Shown one piece after another: positions 7,467 to 16,037 of a stretch of 64,000 nucleotides of DNA. The notes under the pieces are model-generated. The model was given only the letters and a program-made list of their open reading frames with translations, searched no databases and was not told the DNA's origin. Each line of letters opens with the position of its first letter. Within the stretch, counting starts at the first letter, position 1. Origin of the DNA: Chelativorans petroleitrophicus (GTDB taxonomy: Bacteria > Pseudomonadota > Alphaproteobacteria > Rhizobiales > Rhizobiaceae); the NCBI RefSeq assembly GCF_025398195.1, contig NZ_JAODNV010000011.1, positions 1-64,000 of the forward strand, in the 5' to 3' direction. The position numbers and the translations under genes were made by a program.

Positions 7467-9347
7467 ATGATTGCAACCTGCCTCCAGCGCATCTGCCATG
7501 CATTCCTTCTTGTTGGCGGAATCATCTGGGCGCTCAACCTGTTCTCCGTGGCGGGCATTTCCCTTATCGAGGCGGAGTGGTTGGGGCCGTACCTGGGAGT
7601 AGGCATCGCGGCCGCGTTTCTCGGCCATCCTTACGGCAGCAAGGCCGGTGCGCTGGAAATCGTCGCGGCCCTGGCCGCGATTGCCTCCTGGGTCTGGCTG
7701 GCCCTGAACTTCGAATTCTGGATCGTGGACATCGCAGGAGTCACGCCATCGAAATACATCCCGGCAGTCGTTGCGATCGTCCTGTTGATGGAAGCGGTAC
7801 GCAAGGTCTGCGGCCTGTCGATCACCCTGCTGGTCTGGGCACTCATCGCCTACGGGCTTTTCGGCTATCTGCTTGAGCCGCCATTGCAGGCAGACCGCGT
7901 CTCGTTGGAGGCGCTCGCCTTCTATCTCTACTCCGACACCAACGCCATTCCTGGGCTGGTGCTTGCCATTATCGCCTCGATTGTCATTGCATTTCTGCTG
8001 CTCGGCAAGCTGATGGAGGTCAGCGGCGCCACGGCGGCCTTCACCGATCTCGCCCTCGCCTTCATGGGCCACCGGCGTGGCGGACCCGCCAAGGTGGCAA
8101 TCCTGGCCTCCGCCATGTTCGGCTCGATCAGCAGCTCGCCTGTCGCCAACATCATGTCGACAGGAATTGTGACAATCCCGCTGATGAAGCGCACGGGCTT
8201 CCAGGCGCACAATGCAGCCGCAATTGAGGCCGTGGCTTCGACCGGGGGACAGATCAGTCCGCCGGTGATGGGCGCCACTGCCTTCCTGATGGCGGAGTTC
8301 CTCCAGATTGGCTATGGGCAAGTGGTCCTCGCCGCGCTGCTGCCGGCAATTCTCTACTATCTGTGCCTGTTCCTGCAGGTGGACGCCATCGCGGCGCGCC
8401 AGAACTTGAAGGGGCTCGATCGTTCGGAACTGCCACGCTTGAGGCCAACCCTGAAAACGGGCTGGATCTTCATCATCCCGCTTGTCGTCCTCATCTACCT
8501 GATCTTCTGGGGCAATACGACTCCCGGCTTCGCCGCCCTCGTCTCCTCTGCATTGCTGCTGGCATTCGCAGTGTATACGGGACGGCTGCGCAGCCGCGAG
8601 GAATGGGCCCGGCTCATCTTCGGCAGCGGGGAGTCAATCGTTCCGCTGGTGCTGATCGCCGGTGCCGCCGGCGCAGTGGTCGGCATCATGAACATATCCG
8701 GTCTGGGCCAGTCGCTTTCGTTTGTCCTGGTACGCTTGGGTGAAAACTGGGGGCTGCTTGGCATGCTGATCGTGACAGGGCTGTTGGCGATCGTCCTCGG
8801 CATGGGCATGCCCTCAACGGCGATCTATATCATCCTTGCCGCGATCTTGGCTCCCACCCTGGCCGCCATGGGCGTATCGGTTCTCGCCGCACACTTCTTC
8901 ATATTCTACTTCGGTGTGCTTTCCTTTCTTACCCCGCCGGTTGCCGTTTCGAGTTTCGTGGCTGCGGGCCTCGCGGAGACGAACATGTGGAAGACCGGCT
9001 GGGCGGGCATGCGGTTTTCCTTCGTCGCCTATCTCATACCCTTTGTTTGGGTCTATGACCCTGCACTTCTGATGGAAGGTAGCTGGATCGCGACGGGCAT
9101 TGTTGTTGCGACCACAGTCGCGGCAATCATGATCGTCACCAGGGCCATGTCTATCGAAACGGTGCACTGGCGCGGGCGCGTTGTTTATATTGCGCAGTGG
9201 CTGATCGCCATTGCTGTCTGTCTTTCTCCCATACTTCTTGGCGCGGAATCCGTGTGGGCAGCGATCCTCGCAGCAGGAGGAATTAGTTTGTGGTTCTTCG
9301 CCCAGCGAGAACGGAACGCCCGCGCCGCCACGAGCGCGGCCGATTAA
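7467..9347 (+). CDS. TRAP transporter fused membrane protein (DctQM-type, TAXI partner)
   Basis: At 626 residues and almost wholly hydrophobic, this is the fused 4TM/12TM permease that pairs with TAXI binding proteins. The N-terminal part (to about residue 170) supplies the small DctQ-like helices. The rest is the DctM-like ion-coupled translocation domain with conserved segments such as GSISSSPVANIMSTG (about 215-229), STGGQISPPVMGATAFLMAE and GMGMPSTAIYIILA. These are the half-helix loops expected for substrate and sodium binding. It follows its binding protein by 81 bases and ends the hydroxycinnamate/transport block; the next gene is on the opposite strand. Confidence 0.9.
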   Translation: MIATCLQRICHAFLLVGGIIWALNLFSVAGISLIEAEWLGPYLGVGIAAAFLGHPYGSKAGALEIVAALAAIASWVWLALNFEFWIVDIAGVTPSKYIPAVVAIVLLMEAVRKVCGLSITLLVWALIAYGLFGYLLEPPLQADRVSLEALAFYLYSDTNAIPGLVLAIIASIVIAFLLLGKLMEVSGATAAFTDLALAFMGHRRGGPAKVAILASAMFGSISSSPVANIMSTGIVTIPLMKRTGFQAHNAAAIEAVASTGGQISPPVMGATAFLMAEFLQIGYGQVVLAALLPAILYYLCLFLQVDAIAARQNLKGLDRSELPRLRPTLKTGWIFIIPLVVLIYLIFWGNTTPGFAALVSSALLLAFAVYTGRLRSREEWARLIFGSGESIVPLVLIAGAAGAVVGIMNISGLGQSLSFVLVRLGENWGLLGMLIVTGLLAIVLGMGMPSTAIYIILAAILAPTLAAMGVSVLAAHFFIFYFGVLSFLTPPVAVSSFVAAGLAETNMWKTGWAGMRFSFVAYLIPFVWVYDPALLMEGSWIATGIVVATTVAAIMIVTRAMSIETVHWRGRVVYIAQWLIAIAVCLSPILLGAESVWAAILAAGGISLWFFAQRERNARAATSAAD

Positions 9348-9450
9348 GCCTGTCTCCTGAAGGGCCAATGGGCGAACACCATCAGGGCCGGCGGCCGGCG
9401 GCCGCCGCAAGACCGCAATAACCAGCCGGAGACATGACCACGCCTGCCGT

Positions 9451-10641
9451 TTATGCAGGGTCACCTTCTTCTGGCTGGCACGAAAGGCCAAGTTCGGAAA
9501 GTATCTCGTCGGTATGCTCACCGGGCAGGGGCGGTGGTGCGGATACACCGGGTCCATCATGGGCAAAGCGGAAACCCGCGTTGAGAATGGTTGCGCGCGA
9601 GATGGCCGGGTTTGGCACTTCAACCTCAAGCATCAGGTTGCGCCCTTCAAGTTGCGGCAACTTCAGCACCTCGCGCACGGGACGCACCGCGCCAGCGGGT
9701 ACACCCGCTTCCGAAAGTATGGCTTCCCACTCAAGCGCCGTTTTCGTCATGAAGGTCTTTGCAAGTTCCGCCTGCAGTTCCCTGTCATGTGCCATGCGGG
9801 AATCCGGATCTGCAAATCTGGGGTCGGAAAGCAGGTCGGGCCGACCTAGCGCCGCGCACAGCCGCTCATACTGATACTGCTGCACGGCTCCTATGGTTAT
9901 CGCATTCTCGGCGGTTTCGAACGTATCGGCCGTGGGGGCCAGCGAAAAACCGCGATTACCGGTCCGCTTTGGCTCGATGTTGGAGATGACCAGCGGGTTA
10001 ACCACGGACGCCATCATCACCAGCGAAGCGTCGAGCATTGACATGTCGATATACTGGCCGCGCCGTTCAGGATCCCGCTCACGCTGGATATAGGCCGCCT
10101 GGATGGCGAATGCGGCAAGGAGGGCACTGTAGGTATCGACGACAGGAAAGCCGATACGCATCGGCCCACTATCCGGTTCACCCGAAAGGCCCATAAGCCC
10201 CGAAACACTTTGAATGATCTGGTCAATTGCTGGATAGTCGCGCATCGGGCCGTCCTGGCCATAGCCCGAGATCGAACAGAATATGAGACCGGGATTGATC
10301 TCGCGAACCGTTTCATATCCGAGCCCGAGGCGATCGATTACGCCAGGACGGAAGTTCTCGACCATGATATCAGCCGTGGCAATGAGCCGTCGTGCCGCTT
10401 CCCGTCCGAAATCGGTCTTGAGATCAAGGATGATCGATTTCTTGCCGGCGTTGGCACCGATGAACGGCTCCGCCATTCCGCGCAATTCCTTGCGCTGGGT
10501 GTAGTTCCGCAGTACGTCCCCGCCGGGTGGCTCGACCTTGATAACCTCTGCCCCGAGCAAGCATAGGAATTGGGTGGCCAGAGGGCCTGCGATAACATGG
10601 CTGAAATCTGCGACCCGGACGCCTTCGAGCGGTTGTGCCAA
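9451..10641 (-). CDS. Class III CoA-transferase (CaiB/BaiF family)
   Basis: This 396-residue protein has the full family III fold: N-terminal LEGVRVADFSHVIAGP, CoA-contact segment ENFRPGVIDRLGLGYE (about 95-110), and the catalytic Asp at residue 169 in FPVVDTYSALL, the same number as in formyl-CoA transferase. It should move CoA between carboxylic acids through an aspartyl-CoA thioester. The substrate cannot be read from sequence. The gene is preceded, 15 bases before its ATG, by a perfect palindrome that also occurs in front of the operon at 11343, so both are probably controlled by the MarR gene just upstream (10702-11223). Confidence 0.85.
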   Translation of the reverse strand: MAQPLEGVRVADFSHVIAGPLATQFLCLLGAEVIKVEPPGGDVLRNYTQRKELRGMAEPFIGANAGKKSIILDLKTDFGREAARRLIATADIMVENFRPGVIDRLGLGYETVREINPGLIFCSISGYGQDGPMRDYPAIDQIIQSVSGLMGLSGEPDSGPMRIGFPVVDTYSALLAAFAIQAAYIQRERDPERRGQYIDMSMLDASLVMMASVVNPLVISNIEPKRTGNRGFSLAPTADTFETAENAITIGAVQQYQYERLCAALGRPDLLSDPRFADPDSRMAHDRELQAELAKTFMTKTALEWEAILSEAGVPAGAVRPVREVLKLPQLEGRNLMLEVEVPNPAISRATILNAGFRFAHDGPGVSAPPPLPGEHTDEILSELGLSCQPEEGDPA

Positions 10642-10655
10642 TCCTGCTCCTCCGT

Positions 10656-10676
10656 TTAGTTCATCACATGAACTAA
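10656..10676. promoter_or_regulatory. MarR2 operator, copy 1
   Basis: The site is TTAGTTCAT, three bases, then ATGAACTAA: perfect 9-base arms. It sits between the MarR gene and the CoA-transferase gene, both on the minus strand, close to the transferase start. Copies 2 and 3 at 11306-11324 and 13744-13762 share the sequence. Confidence 0.7.
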
Positions 10677-10701
10677 TATGAGGAAGTCTGTCAAGCCGGG
10701 A

Positions 10702-11223
10702 TCAGTCGTCACCTTCTCCGGCAATCGCCGCCGACAATCCGGTACGCTGTGCCTGCCGCTCGCCAAGATGCGCGTATAGCTTATTGAGAAGGTCGAAGAA
10801 CTGCCGTCGCTCTTTCTCGGTGAAGGTTTCAAAGAGCGCGGCATGCTGAGCGGCCACCCGTTCGGAAATTCTTTGGTAGCGCAGCTGTCCCTCTGCCGTA
10901 AGTTGCAAAGCGTTGAAGCGCTTGTCAGCCACCACCTTTGCTCGTTCGATCAAGCCGCGCGCTTCGAGCTCCTTGACCAGCTTCGTAATTGCCGACTTCT
11001 TGAAGACCAGCGTTGCAGCGAGATCGTTCTGAGAAATCCCCGGATTGAGGGCGATGACACTCAAGACCGCGATCTCACCGTGCTCCGTGGCAAGGTCACC
11101 GAAAAATTCCGCATTCTCGGCGCGGATATAGGCGCGCAGGGCGCGTGTCAGGAATGGCAGATTCTCTCGCAGGGAGCCGAGGACCACCCGATCCTGTTGC
11201 CCCCCATCCGATGTACCCGCCAT
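10702..11223 (-). CDS. MarR-family regulator of the CoA-transferase locus
   Basis: The protein has 173 residues with a central winged helix-turn-helix (LSVIALNPGISQNDLAATL, then KSAITKLVKELEARGLIERA, about residues 50-90) flanked by dimerisation helices, typical of MarR. It is divergent from the operon that starts at 11343 and upstream of the CoA-transferase at 9451. Palindromes with one consensus lie before both, so it is probably an autoregulated local repressor responding to a pathway acid or its CoA ester. It shares only family features with the MarR protein at 170-646, and the operators of the two differ. Confidence 0.85.
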   Translation of the reverse strand: MAGTSDGGQQDRVVLGSLRENLPFLTRALRAYIRAENAEFFGDLATEHGEIAVLSVIALNPGISQNDLAATLVFKKSAITKLVKELEARGLIERAKVVADKRFNALQLTAEGQLRYQRISERVAAQHAALFETFTEKERRQFFDLLNKLYAHLGERQAQRTGLSAAIAGEGDD

Positions 11224-11305
11224 GTGCGTCCCCCTCCTTTACTCGATCGCTGACTATCCCTCGCGCCCAAACCTGTCAAACCTGCCAACTTGACGCCCTT
11301 CCAAT

Positions 11306-11324
11306 TAGTTCATAACATGAACTA
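11306..11324. promoter_or_regulatory. MarR2 operator, copy 2
   Basis: TAGTTCAT, AAC, ATGAACTA: perfect 8-base arms in the divergent region between the MarR gene (start 11223) and the operon starting at 11343. One bound dimer could control both directions. The ribosome-binding site AAGGAGGG of the downstream gene follows 7 bases later. Confidence 0.7.
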
Positions 11325-11342
11325 TAGGAAAAGGAGGGATGC

Positions 11343-12467
11343 TTGCCGCACTCATCGTCGCTTCGGTTCGGAGAAGCAGCCGGAACACTACTAGACCGTG
11401 CCTTCGACGCGCGCGATCGGCATCGGCCCAGCGTCCCCCTGCCTCGAATAGGCATCTTCGGCAATGGCTTTCCCGAAACACTGGTTGCCGCTGCAGGTGG
11501 CCTTCCGGTGCATCTTTCGATGGGACGGCTCAGAAGGACGACGGCCATCGACGAGTTCATAGAACCTTTCGTCGACGAGGAAGTCCGTGTCTTTCTCAAT
11601 CGCCTGATGAACGGCGAATTTGCGGACTGCCTTGGGATCATCTTTGCCCGCGACGATGCACCAGCGTTGGTTGCCTATCAGTACACCTCCGAGTGGGTGC
11701 GGCAGGGCCGGGCACCGAAATCCGTTCCGCCGCTGTTCCTCTGGAACCTGGTCCATACCGCAACGCCGGCCGTGATGCACTTTAACGCCCTTCAGGCCGA
11801 AAAACTGTTCGACTTCTTTGAACGGATTGGCCTGAGGAGACCTTCTGATGAAGCGATTGCTGAGGCAGCAGCCGCTGAGGCTGGCCGCCGCCAGGCGCTT
11901 GAACGTCTCGAAACAGCAGGATTGTCCGGTACGACTGCGATGCGTTGGCGTAACGCAGGTCGCTTCATGTCGGCAACCGAACATGCCGACCTCCTCAATG
12001 CCGCCCTTGTGGATACCAAAAGGACCGCGCAAAAGGGTATGCGCATCGGACTGATCGGATCGTCGCTCGCATCAACCGCTTCCTACGAAGTCTTTGAACG
12101 CTTCGGAACAATCGTGTGCGATTGGCAGCCCTGGGGCGCCGTCTGGCCCGGCCCGGGAAACGGCAATGCGACCTTGCCTGAAATCCTGCGCGCAACGGCG
12201 GCCGATCCCTCTTGCCCTCGTATTACGCCAACCACGGCTTACCGGAACGCCCTGCTTCAGGCTCTCGCAAACGCGCGCTGTGACCTCGTGCTCTGCCAGC
12301 TCGCACCGACTGACGACACCTTCGGCTGGGAAATTCCGGCTCTCGCCTCCAGCCTCGAAAGAAGAGCTATCGCCTTCATCAATCTAGGTTTCCGCGACAC
12401 GGATCCCGAAACCTGGCACGCACGCGCCGCAACGCTCATTTCCGCCAAGCTTGAGGCCCGAAAGTGA
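11343..12467 (+). CDS. 2-hydroxyacyl-CoA dehydratase-fold protein lacking usual Fe-S cysteines (first subunit)
   Basis: The 374 residues resemble the HgdB/BcrB-type fold: N-terminal PETLVAAAGGLPVHLSMG (44-61), a middle helical part, then RIGLIGSSLASTASYEVF (234-251), which matches the second Rossmann-like domain. Active relatives hold a [4Fe-4S] cluster with cysteines in CPF, CD and C-terminal CDP-like motifs. Here those places read FVDEEV, ARDDAP and APTDDT, so the ligands seem to be Asp. Remaining Cys (96, 259, 291, 313, 318) do not fit the pattern I know. The start is TTG 11343 after AAGGAGGG. It overlaps the next gene by 4 bases, so the two probably form a heterodimer. No activator ATPase gene is nearby. 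Function is unknown. Confidence 0.6.
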   Translation: MPHSSSLRFGEAAGTLLDRAFDARDRHRPSVPLPRIGIFGNGFPETLVAAAGGLPVHLSMGRLRRTTAIDEFIEPFVDEEVRVFLNRLMNGEFADCLGIIFARDDAPALVAYQYTSEWVRQGRAPKSVPPLFLWNLVHTATPAVMHFNALQAEKLFDFFERIGLRRPSDEAIAEAAAAEAGRRQALERLETAGLSGTTAMRWRNAGRFMSATEHADLLNAALVDTKRTAQKGMRIGLIGSSLASTASYEVFERFGTIVCDWQPWGAVWPGPGNGNATLPEILRATAADPSCPRITPTTAYRNALLQALANARCDLVLCQLAPTDDTFGWEIPALASSLERRAIAFINLGFRDTDPETWHARAATLISAKLEARK

Positions 12468-13741
12468 CAAGCACCTACGTGCCGCTTGAATCCACCAGAA
12501 TTGCCACAGACCATCAACGCGGATGGGCCAAAAGCCTTCGGGCGCAAATTACCTCGGGCGCCAAATACGCCTTCGTCAACGCCGATACCCCGCACGAACT
12601 CTTTCATCACATGGGCCTGCCTATTGTGACCAACCAGTGGTGGTCGGCGATCATCGCGGCAAAGCAGCTCTCGGAATACTACTTCGATTATATGGAAACC
12701 CTTGGTTTCCACGACCGGCTTGCGCGTTATTCCAGCCTTCCTCTCATCGCGGAACTCGAGGGAGATACCGAGCGGCAGCCATGGGGAGGCCTGCCGAAAC
12801 CGTCCATCCTGTGCGCACGCCAGAGCGCCGACGATCATCAGAAGATCTTTTCGCTCTGGTCGGAAAGAACGGGGGCGCCGCTCTTTCTCATTTCCGCGCC
12901 AGCTGTGCCTGACCCGCATCCGGAATGGTGGCGGCTTGCCCGGAGTGACTGGGAAACGCTTTACAGGAGCGACAGGCTCGATCTCATGGTGGCGGAGTTC
13001 GAAGCCCTCATCGCCCAGCTCGAGGAACTCACAGGCCGCTCGTTCGATCATGACGGCTTCGTCCGCTACATGGAAGCGATCAATGAGCAGGAACGCATTT
13101 TCGAGGACATTTCGGAAATCCTCGCTACTGCTCCACGTTGCCCGATCCGGATTTCCGAGCAGATCCCCAACGTGATGATCCCGCAGTGGCATAGGGGATC
13201 AGAATGGGCACTGTCCCACGCGAAGCGTTTTCGCGCCGAGCTTCACGAGCGTGTCAAGGCTGGCGTATCAGTGCTCGAGGAAGAGCGTATCCGCATGATG
13301 TGGATCGGCGCTGGTCTCTGGTTTGACACGAGCTTCTACTCAACCTTCGAGGAAAGCCATGGAGCGGTCTTCGCCTGGTCCATGTACCTTCCCTTCGCCG
13401 CCGACGGCTACATTCGCGAGATCAAAGGCGACTCACTGCGTGCCCTCGCAGCGCGGGTCTCTGCCATGAACGAACAGCTGCACCAGCCACCATGGATCAA
13501 TAGCTGGTTGGTCGAGCAGGCGAAGAAGTACCGGATTGATGTGGCACTGATGCTTATTCCCGAGCATGATCGCTTTTCGGGCCAGGGTTCCCTCTTTGCG
13601 AAGAAGGCTCTGGAGGAGGCGGGTGTTCGCGTCATCGAAGTCTGGTCCGACATGGTCGACAGGCGCAAGTGGAACCGGGACGAGATGTCCGCCCGCGTCA
13701 GCGCCGTTCTCGACGCCGTGCTGGCAGAGAAAGGCGTTTGA
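12464..13741 (+). CDS. 2-hydroxyacyl-CoA dehydratase-fold protein lacking usual Fe-S cysteines (second subunit)
   Basis: The protein has 425 residues and begins with the HgdA/BcrC-like pattern FVNADTPHELFHHMGLPIV (37-55), followed by LPKPSILCARQSADDHQK (110-127) and a C-terminal Rossmann-like half (about 330-425) ending in VIEVWSDMVDRRKW. In Fe-S members the segment after PKP carries a Cys where this protein has Asp123, and the preceding Cys-Tyr-Arg segment is replaced by HDRLARYSS; only Cys117 is near. ATGA-type overlap with the preceding gene indicates co-translation. The pair seems to keep the two-subunit architecture while losing the oxygen-sensitive cluster, so a non-redox or structural role is possible. 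No specific reaction can be assigned. Confidence 0.6.
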   Translation: MTSTYVPLESTRIATDHQRGWAKSLRAQITSGAKYAFVNADTPHELFHHMGLPIVTNQWWSAIIAAKQLSEYYFDYMETLGFHDRLARYSSLPLIAELEGDTERQPWGGLPKPSILCARQSADDHQKIFSLWSERTGAPLFLISAPAVPDPHPEWWRLARSDWETLYRSDRLDLMVAEFEALIAQLEELTGRSFDHDGFVRYMEAINEQERIFEDISEILATAPRCPIRISEQIPNVMIPQWHRGSEWALSHAKRFRAELHERVKAGVSVLEEERIRMMWIGAGLWFDTSFYSTFEESHGAVFAWSMYLPFAADGYIREIKGDSLRALAARVSAMNEQLHQPPWINSWLVEQAKKYRIDVALMLIPEHDRFSGQGSLFAKKALEEAGVRVIEVWSDMVDRRKWNRDEMSARVSAVLDAVLAEKGV

Positions 13742-13743
13742 CT

Positions 13744-13762
13744 TAGTTCATTCGCTTAACTA
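13744..13762. promoter_or_regulatory. MarR2 operator, copy 3 (one degenerate half)
   Basis: The left half TAGTTCAT is identical to copies 1 and 2. After three bases the right half reads CTTAACTA instead of ATGAACTA. It lies just after the stop of the preceding gene and 55 bases before the GTG start of the CoA-transferase at 13817, suggesting a separate internal promoter under weaker control. Confidence 0.5.
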
Positions 13763-13816
13763 CCATCCGGGATTGGGATCGGCGCATAACACTTGCGGAC
13801 AGATGGGAGGAACGCG

Positions 13817-14953
13817 GTGGGTGCATTGGATGGACTGAAGATCGCCGACTTTTCTTGGGTTGGCGCAGGTCCGCGGGCAACCAAAGACCTCGCCGACAAC
13901 GGTGCAACAGTCATCAAGATCGAATCCCGCAAGCGCCTCGATTTGGGCCGCATGTCCCCACCCTTTGCCGGTGATCCGAAGGACGTCGACGGTTCGGCAT
14001 TTTTTGCGCAGACGAACACCTCAAAGAGGAGCGTCACGGTCAACCTGTCCGACCCGCGCGGCATCGAGATCGCGAAAAAGCTCGTGGCATGGGCGGACGT
14101 GGTGGTAGAAAATTTCGGGCCGGGCTTCATGGAGCGCATCGGTTTGCACTATCAGGCGCTTCGGAAAATCAAGCCGGACATAATACTTGCCAGTGTTTCG
14201 GTAGCCGGGAGGACAGGGCCTCTGTCCGGCTTTCGCGGTTACGGCAACTCCGCTGCGGCCCATTCTGGCCACGCCTGGCTGACAGGCGAGCCGGGAAGCC
14301 CACCGCACATGCCTCCCCTCGCCTATGGCGACGTGGTAGCCCCGATGTTTCTCACCGTCGCCATTCTCGCCGCGCTCGAACATCGCGCTCGTACCGGCGA
14401 AGGCCAGCACGTCGACGTCTCGCAGATTGAGCCGATGGTGCACGTCATCGCCGATCTCTACGCCCAGGACGAAGCAAAAAAGACAGGCAACGACGACATC
14501 GACTTCCTGATCCATGGCGTCTTCCCGACACAGGGCGATGACCACTGGATCGCGATCGCCGTCGAGAACGAAACTCAGGCCGAGGCACTCAAGCGCGAGC
14601 TTGGCATTTCGAGCCTAGACCGCGACGCCATCAGCGCTGCGACCAGCGCGCATGACAAGTTCGCACTCTTTGACCGGCTGGCCGCCGCCGGTGTCCCCGC
14701 AGGCCCGGTGCTCGACGGCAAGAACGTCCTCGAGAACCCAGAGCTCGCGGCCGCTGGCCATTTCGTCAAGCTCGACCACCCCGTGCTGGGACCGTCGAAT
14801 ATGCCTGCTCCGCCCTATGTGCTGCACGGCACGCCGGGCAAGGTGAACCGCGCGCCGCGCCTTGGCGAGCACAACCGCGAAGTCTTCATCGACATGCTTG
14901 GCCTCGAAGCGGACGAGATCGAGATTCTAATCGCCGAAGGGTGTCTCGCATGA
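13817..14953 (+). CDS. Class III CoA-transferase (CaiB/BaiF), probable catalytic partner
   Basis: This 378-residue protein has N-terminal LDGLKIADFSWVGAGP, the ENFGPGFMERIGLHY block (about 98-112) and Asp172 in PPLAYGDVVAPM at the catalytic position. The open frame reaches back to 13793, but GTG 13817 is chosen because GGGAGG lies 6 bases upstream. It overlaps the next CoA-transferase-like gene by 4 bases (ATGA), and that neighbour lacks the catalytic Asp, so the two may form a heteromeric transferase with this chain supplying the active site. Heteromeric family III enzymes such as BbsEF are known. The substrate is unknown. Confidence 0.8.
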   Translation: MGALDGLKIADFSWVGAGPRATKDLADNGATVIKIESRKRLDLGRMSPPFAGDPKDVDGSAFFAQTNTSKRSVTVNLSDPRGIEIAKKLVAWADVVVENFGPGFMERIGLHYQALRKIKPDIILASVSVAGRTGPLSGFRGYGNSAAAHSGHAWLTGEPGSPPHMPPLAYGDVVAPMFLTVAILAALEHRARTGEGQHVDVSQIEPMVHVIADLYAQDEAKKTGNDDIDFLIHGVFPTQGDDHWIAIAVENETQAEALKRELGISSLDRDAISAATSAHDKFALFDRLAAAGVPAGPVLDGKNVLENPELAAAGHFVKLDHPVLGPSNMPAPPYVLHGTPGKVNRAPRLGEHNREVFIDMLGLEADEIEILIAEGCLA

Positions 14954-16032
14954 GCATGCTGGCCGCTCTCCGCGTTCTCGAGATCGCTGACGGGCTCACC
15001 GATTTCGGCGGCCGCATGCTGGCGGAGCTGGGCGCCGACGTTGCCGTTGTCCTTCCCGTGACAAAGGCCAACCGTGCCCGCACGCTCGCCTGGCACCACG
15101 GCAAGACGGTCATCGCGCCCGATGACGCCGAGGCGATCCGCGCCCTCGCGGCCAAGGCTGATGTCGTCCTCGACGGCCAGCGCGAAGGCGACCGCTTCGG
15201 CCTCGACAAAGCCGTTTCGGACAAAACCATCTACATCCGTGTTGCGCCCTTCAGCGCCAACGGTCCCTATGCCGGCCGCCCGGCAACGGACCTCACGCTC
15301 TTTGCGCTTTCGGGCCTCATGCACGTCACCGGCGAACCAGACGGGCCGCCCCTGAAATTCCCCGGTCAGCAGGCATATGCCCTGACCGGTATCCAAGCGG
15401 CCACCGTCGCCCTCCTGGGGCTTTACGCCCGTCGGCGTACAGGCAAGGGGCAGAAAGCGGACCTCTCCGCCTTCCAGTGCGCCACACTCTCGAACTACCG
15501 CGAAGCCATCATGTACGAATGGACCGGCCGCATCGGCCGCCGCCGAGGCAACATGCTGGTGCGCGGCAAGTCGGGCGTACGCCAGATCTGGGAGTGCAAG
15601 GACGGCTTCGTTACTTGGTCGATGATCGACAACCCGTCAATGATGCGCGCGGTCGTGTCCGTTATGGAGGAAAAGGGCGCCGCAGGGGAGCTGAGCCATA
15701 TCGACTGGAACAACACCCTTGTCGCGGACACCCCACAGGAAACCATCGAGCGTTGGCAGGGGATCGTCGCTGCCTTCTTTGCCAACCATACGCGCGAAGA
15801 ACTGGGCGCCTGGTCGCTCGAAAAGGGCTGGGGCCTGTCCGTGATCTGCAGCCCGCAGGATGTATGCGACAGCGAACACCTGAAGGCACGCGGCCTTTTC
15901 GTCGAGGTGACAGACGAAGAAACGGGCAAGACCGTATCGGTCCCCGGCCCTCTCTTCCGTTCGGCGCAGATGGATACCCCGAGGCGTACCCTCGCAAAGC
16001 CGGTGCCTGCCTCAAGCTTCACGGGATGGTAA
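14950..16032 (+). CDS. CoA-transferase family III-like protein without the catalytic Asp
   Basis: The 360-residue protein keeps the family fold (RVLEIADGLTDFGGRMLAE at 8-26, SGLMHVTGEPDGPPLKFPG at 121-139, RRTGKGQKADLSAFQ near 161-175). The residue aligned with the catalytic Asp of formyl-CoA transferase is Tyr143, in PGQQAYALTG. It also lacks the usual NFRPG-type segment; the matching region is shorter. The start is ATG 14950, overlapping the previous stop. A non-catalytic subunit paired with the 13817 product is the simplest reading; a changed reaction is the alternative. Codon use looks like its neighbours, and the gene is intact, so it is not a decaying copy. Confidence 0.75.
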   Translation: MSMLAALRVLEIADGLTDFGGRMLAELGADVAVVLPVTKANRARTLAWHHGKTVIAPDDAEAIRALAAKADVVLDGQREGDRFGLDKAVSDKTIYIRVAPFSANGPYAGRPATDLTLFALSGLMHVTGEPDGPPLKFPGQQAYALTGIQAATVALLGLYARRRTGKGQKADLSAFQCATLSNYREAIMYEWTGRIGRRRGNMLVRGKSGVRQIWECKDGFVTWSMIDNPSMMRAVVSVMEEKGAAGELSHIDWNNTLVADTPQETIERWQGIVAAFFANHTREELGAWSLEKGWGLSVICSPQDVCDSEHLKARGLFVEVTDEETGKTVSVPGPLFRSAQMDTPRRTLAKPVPASSFTGW

Positions 16033-16037
16033 GGGTA

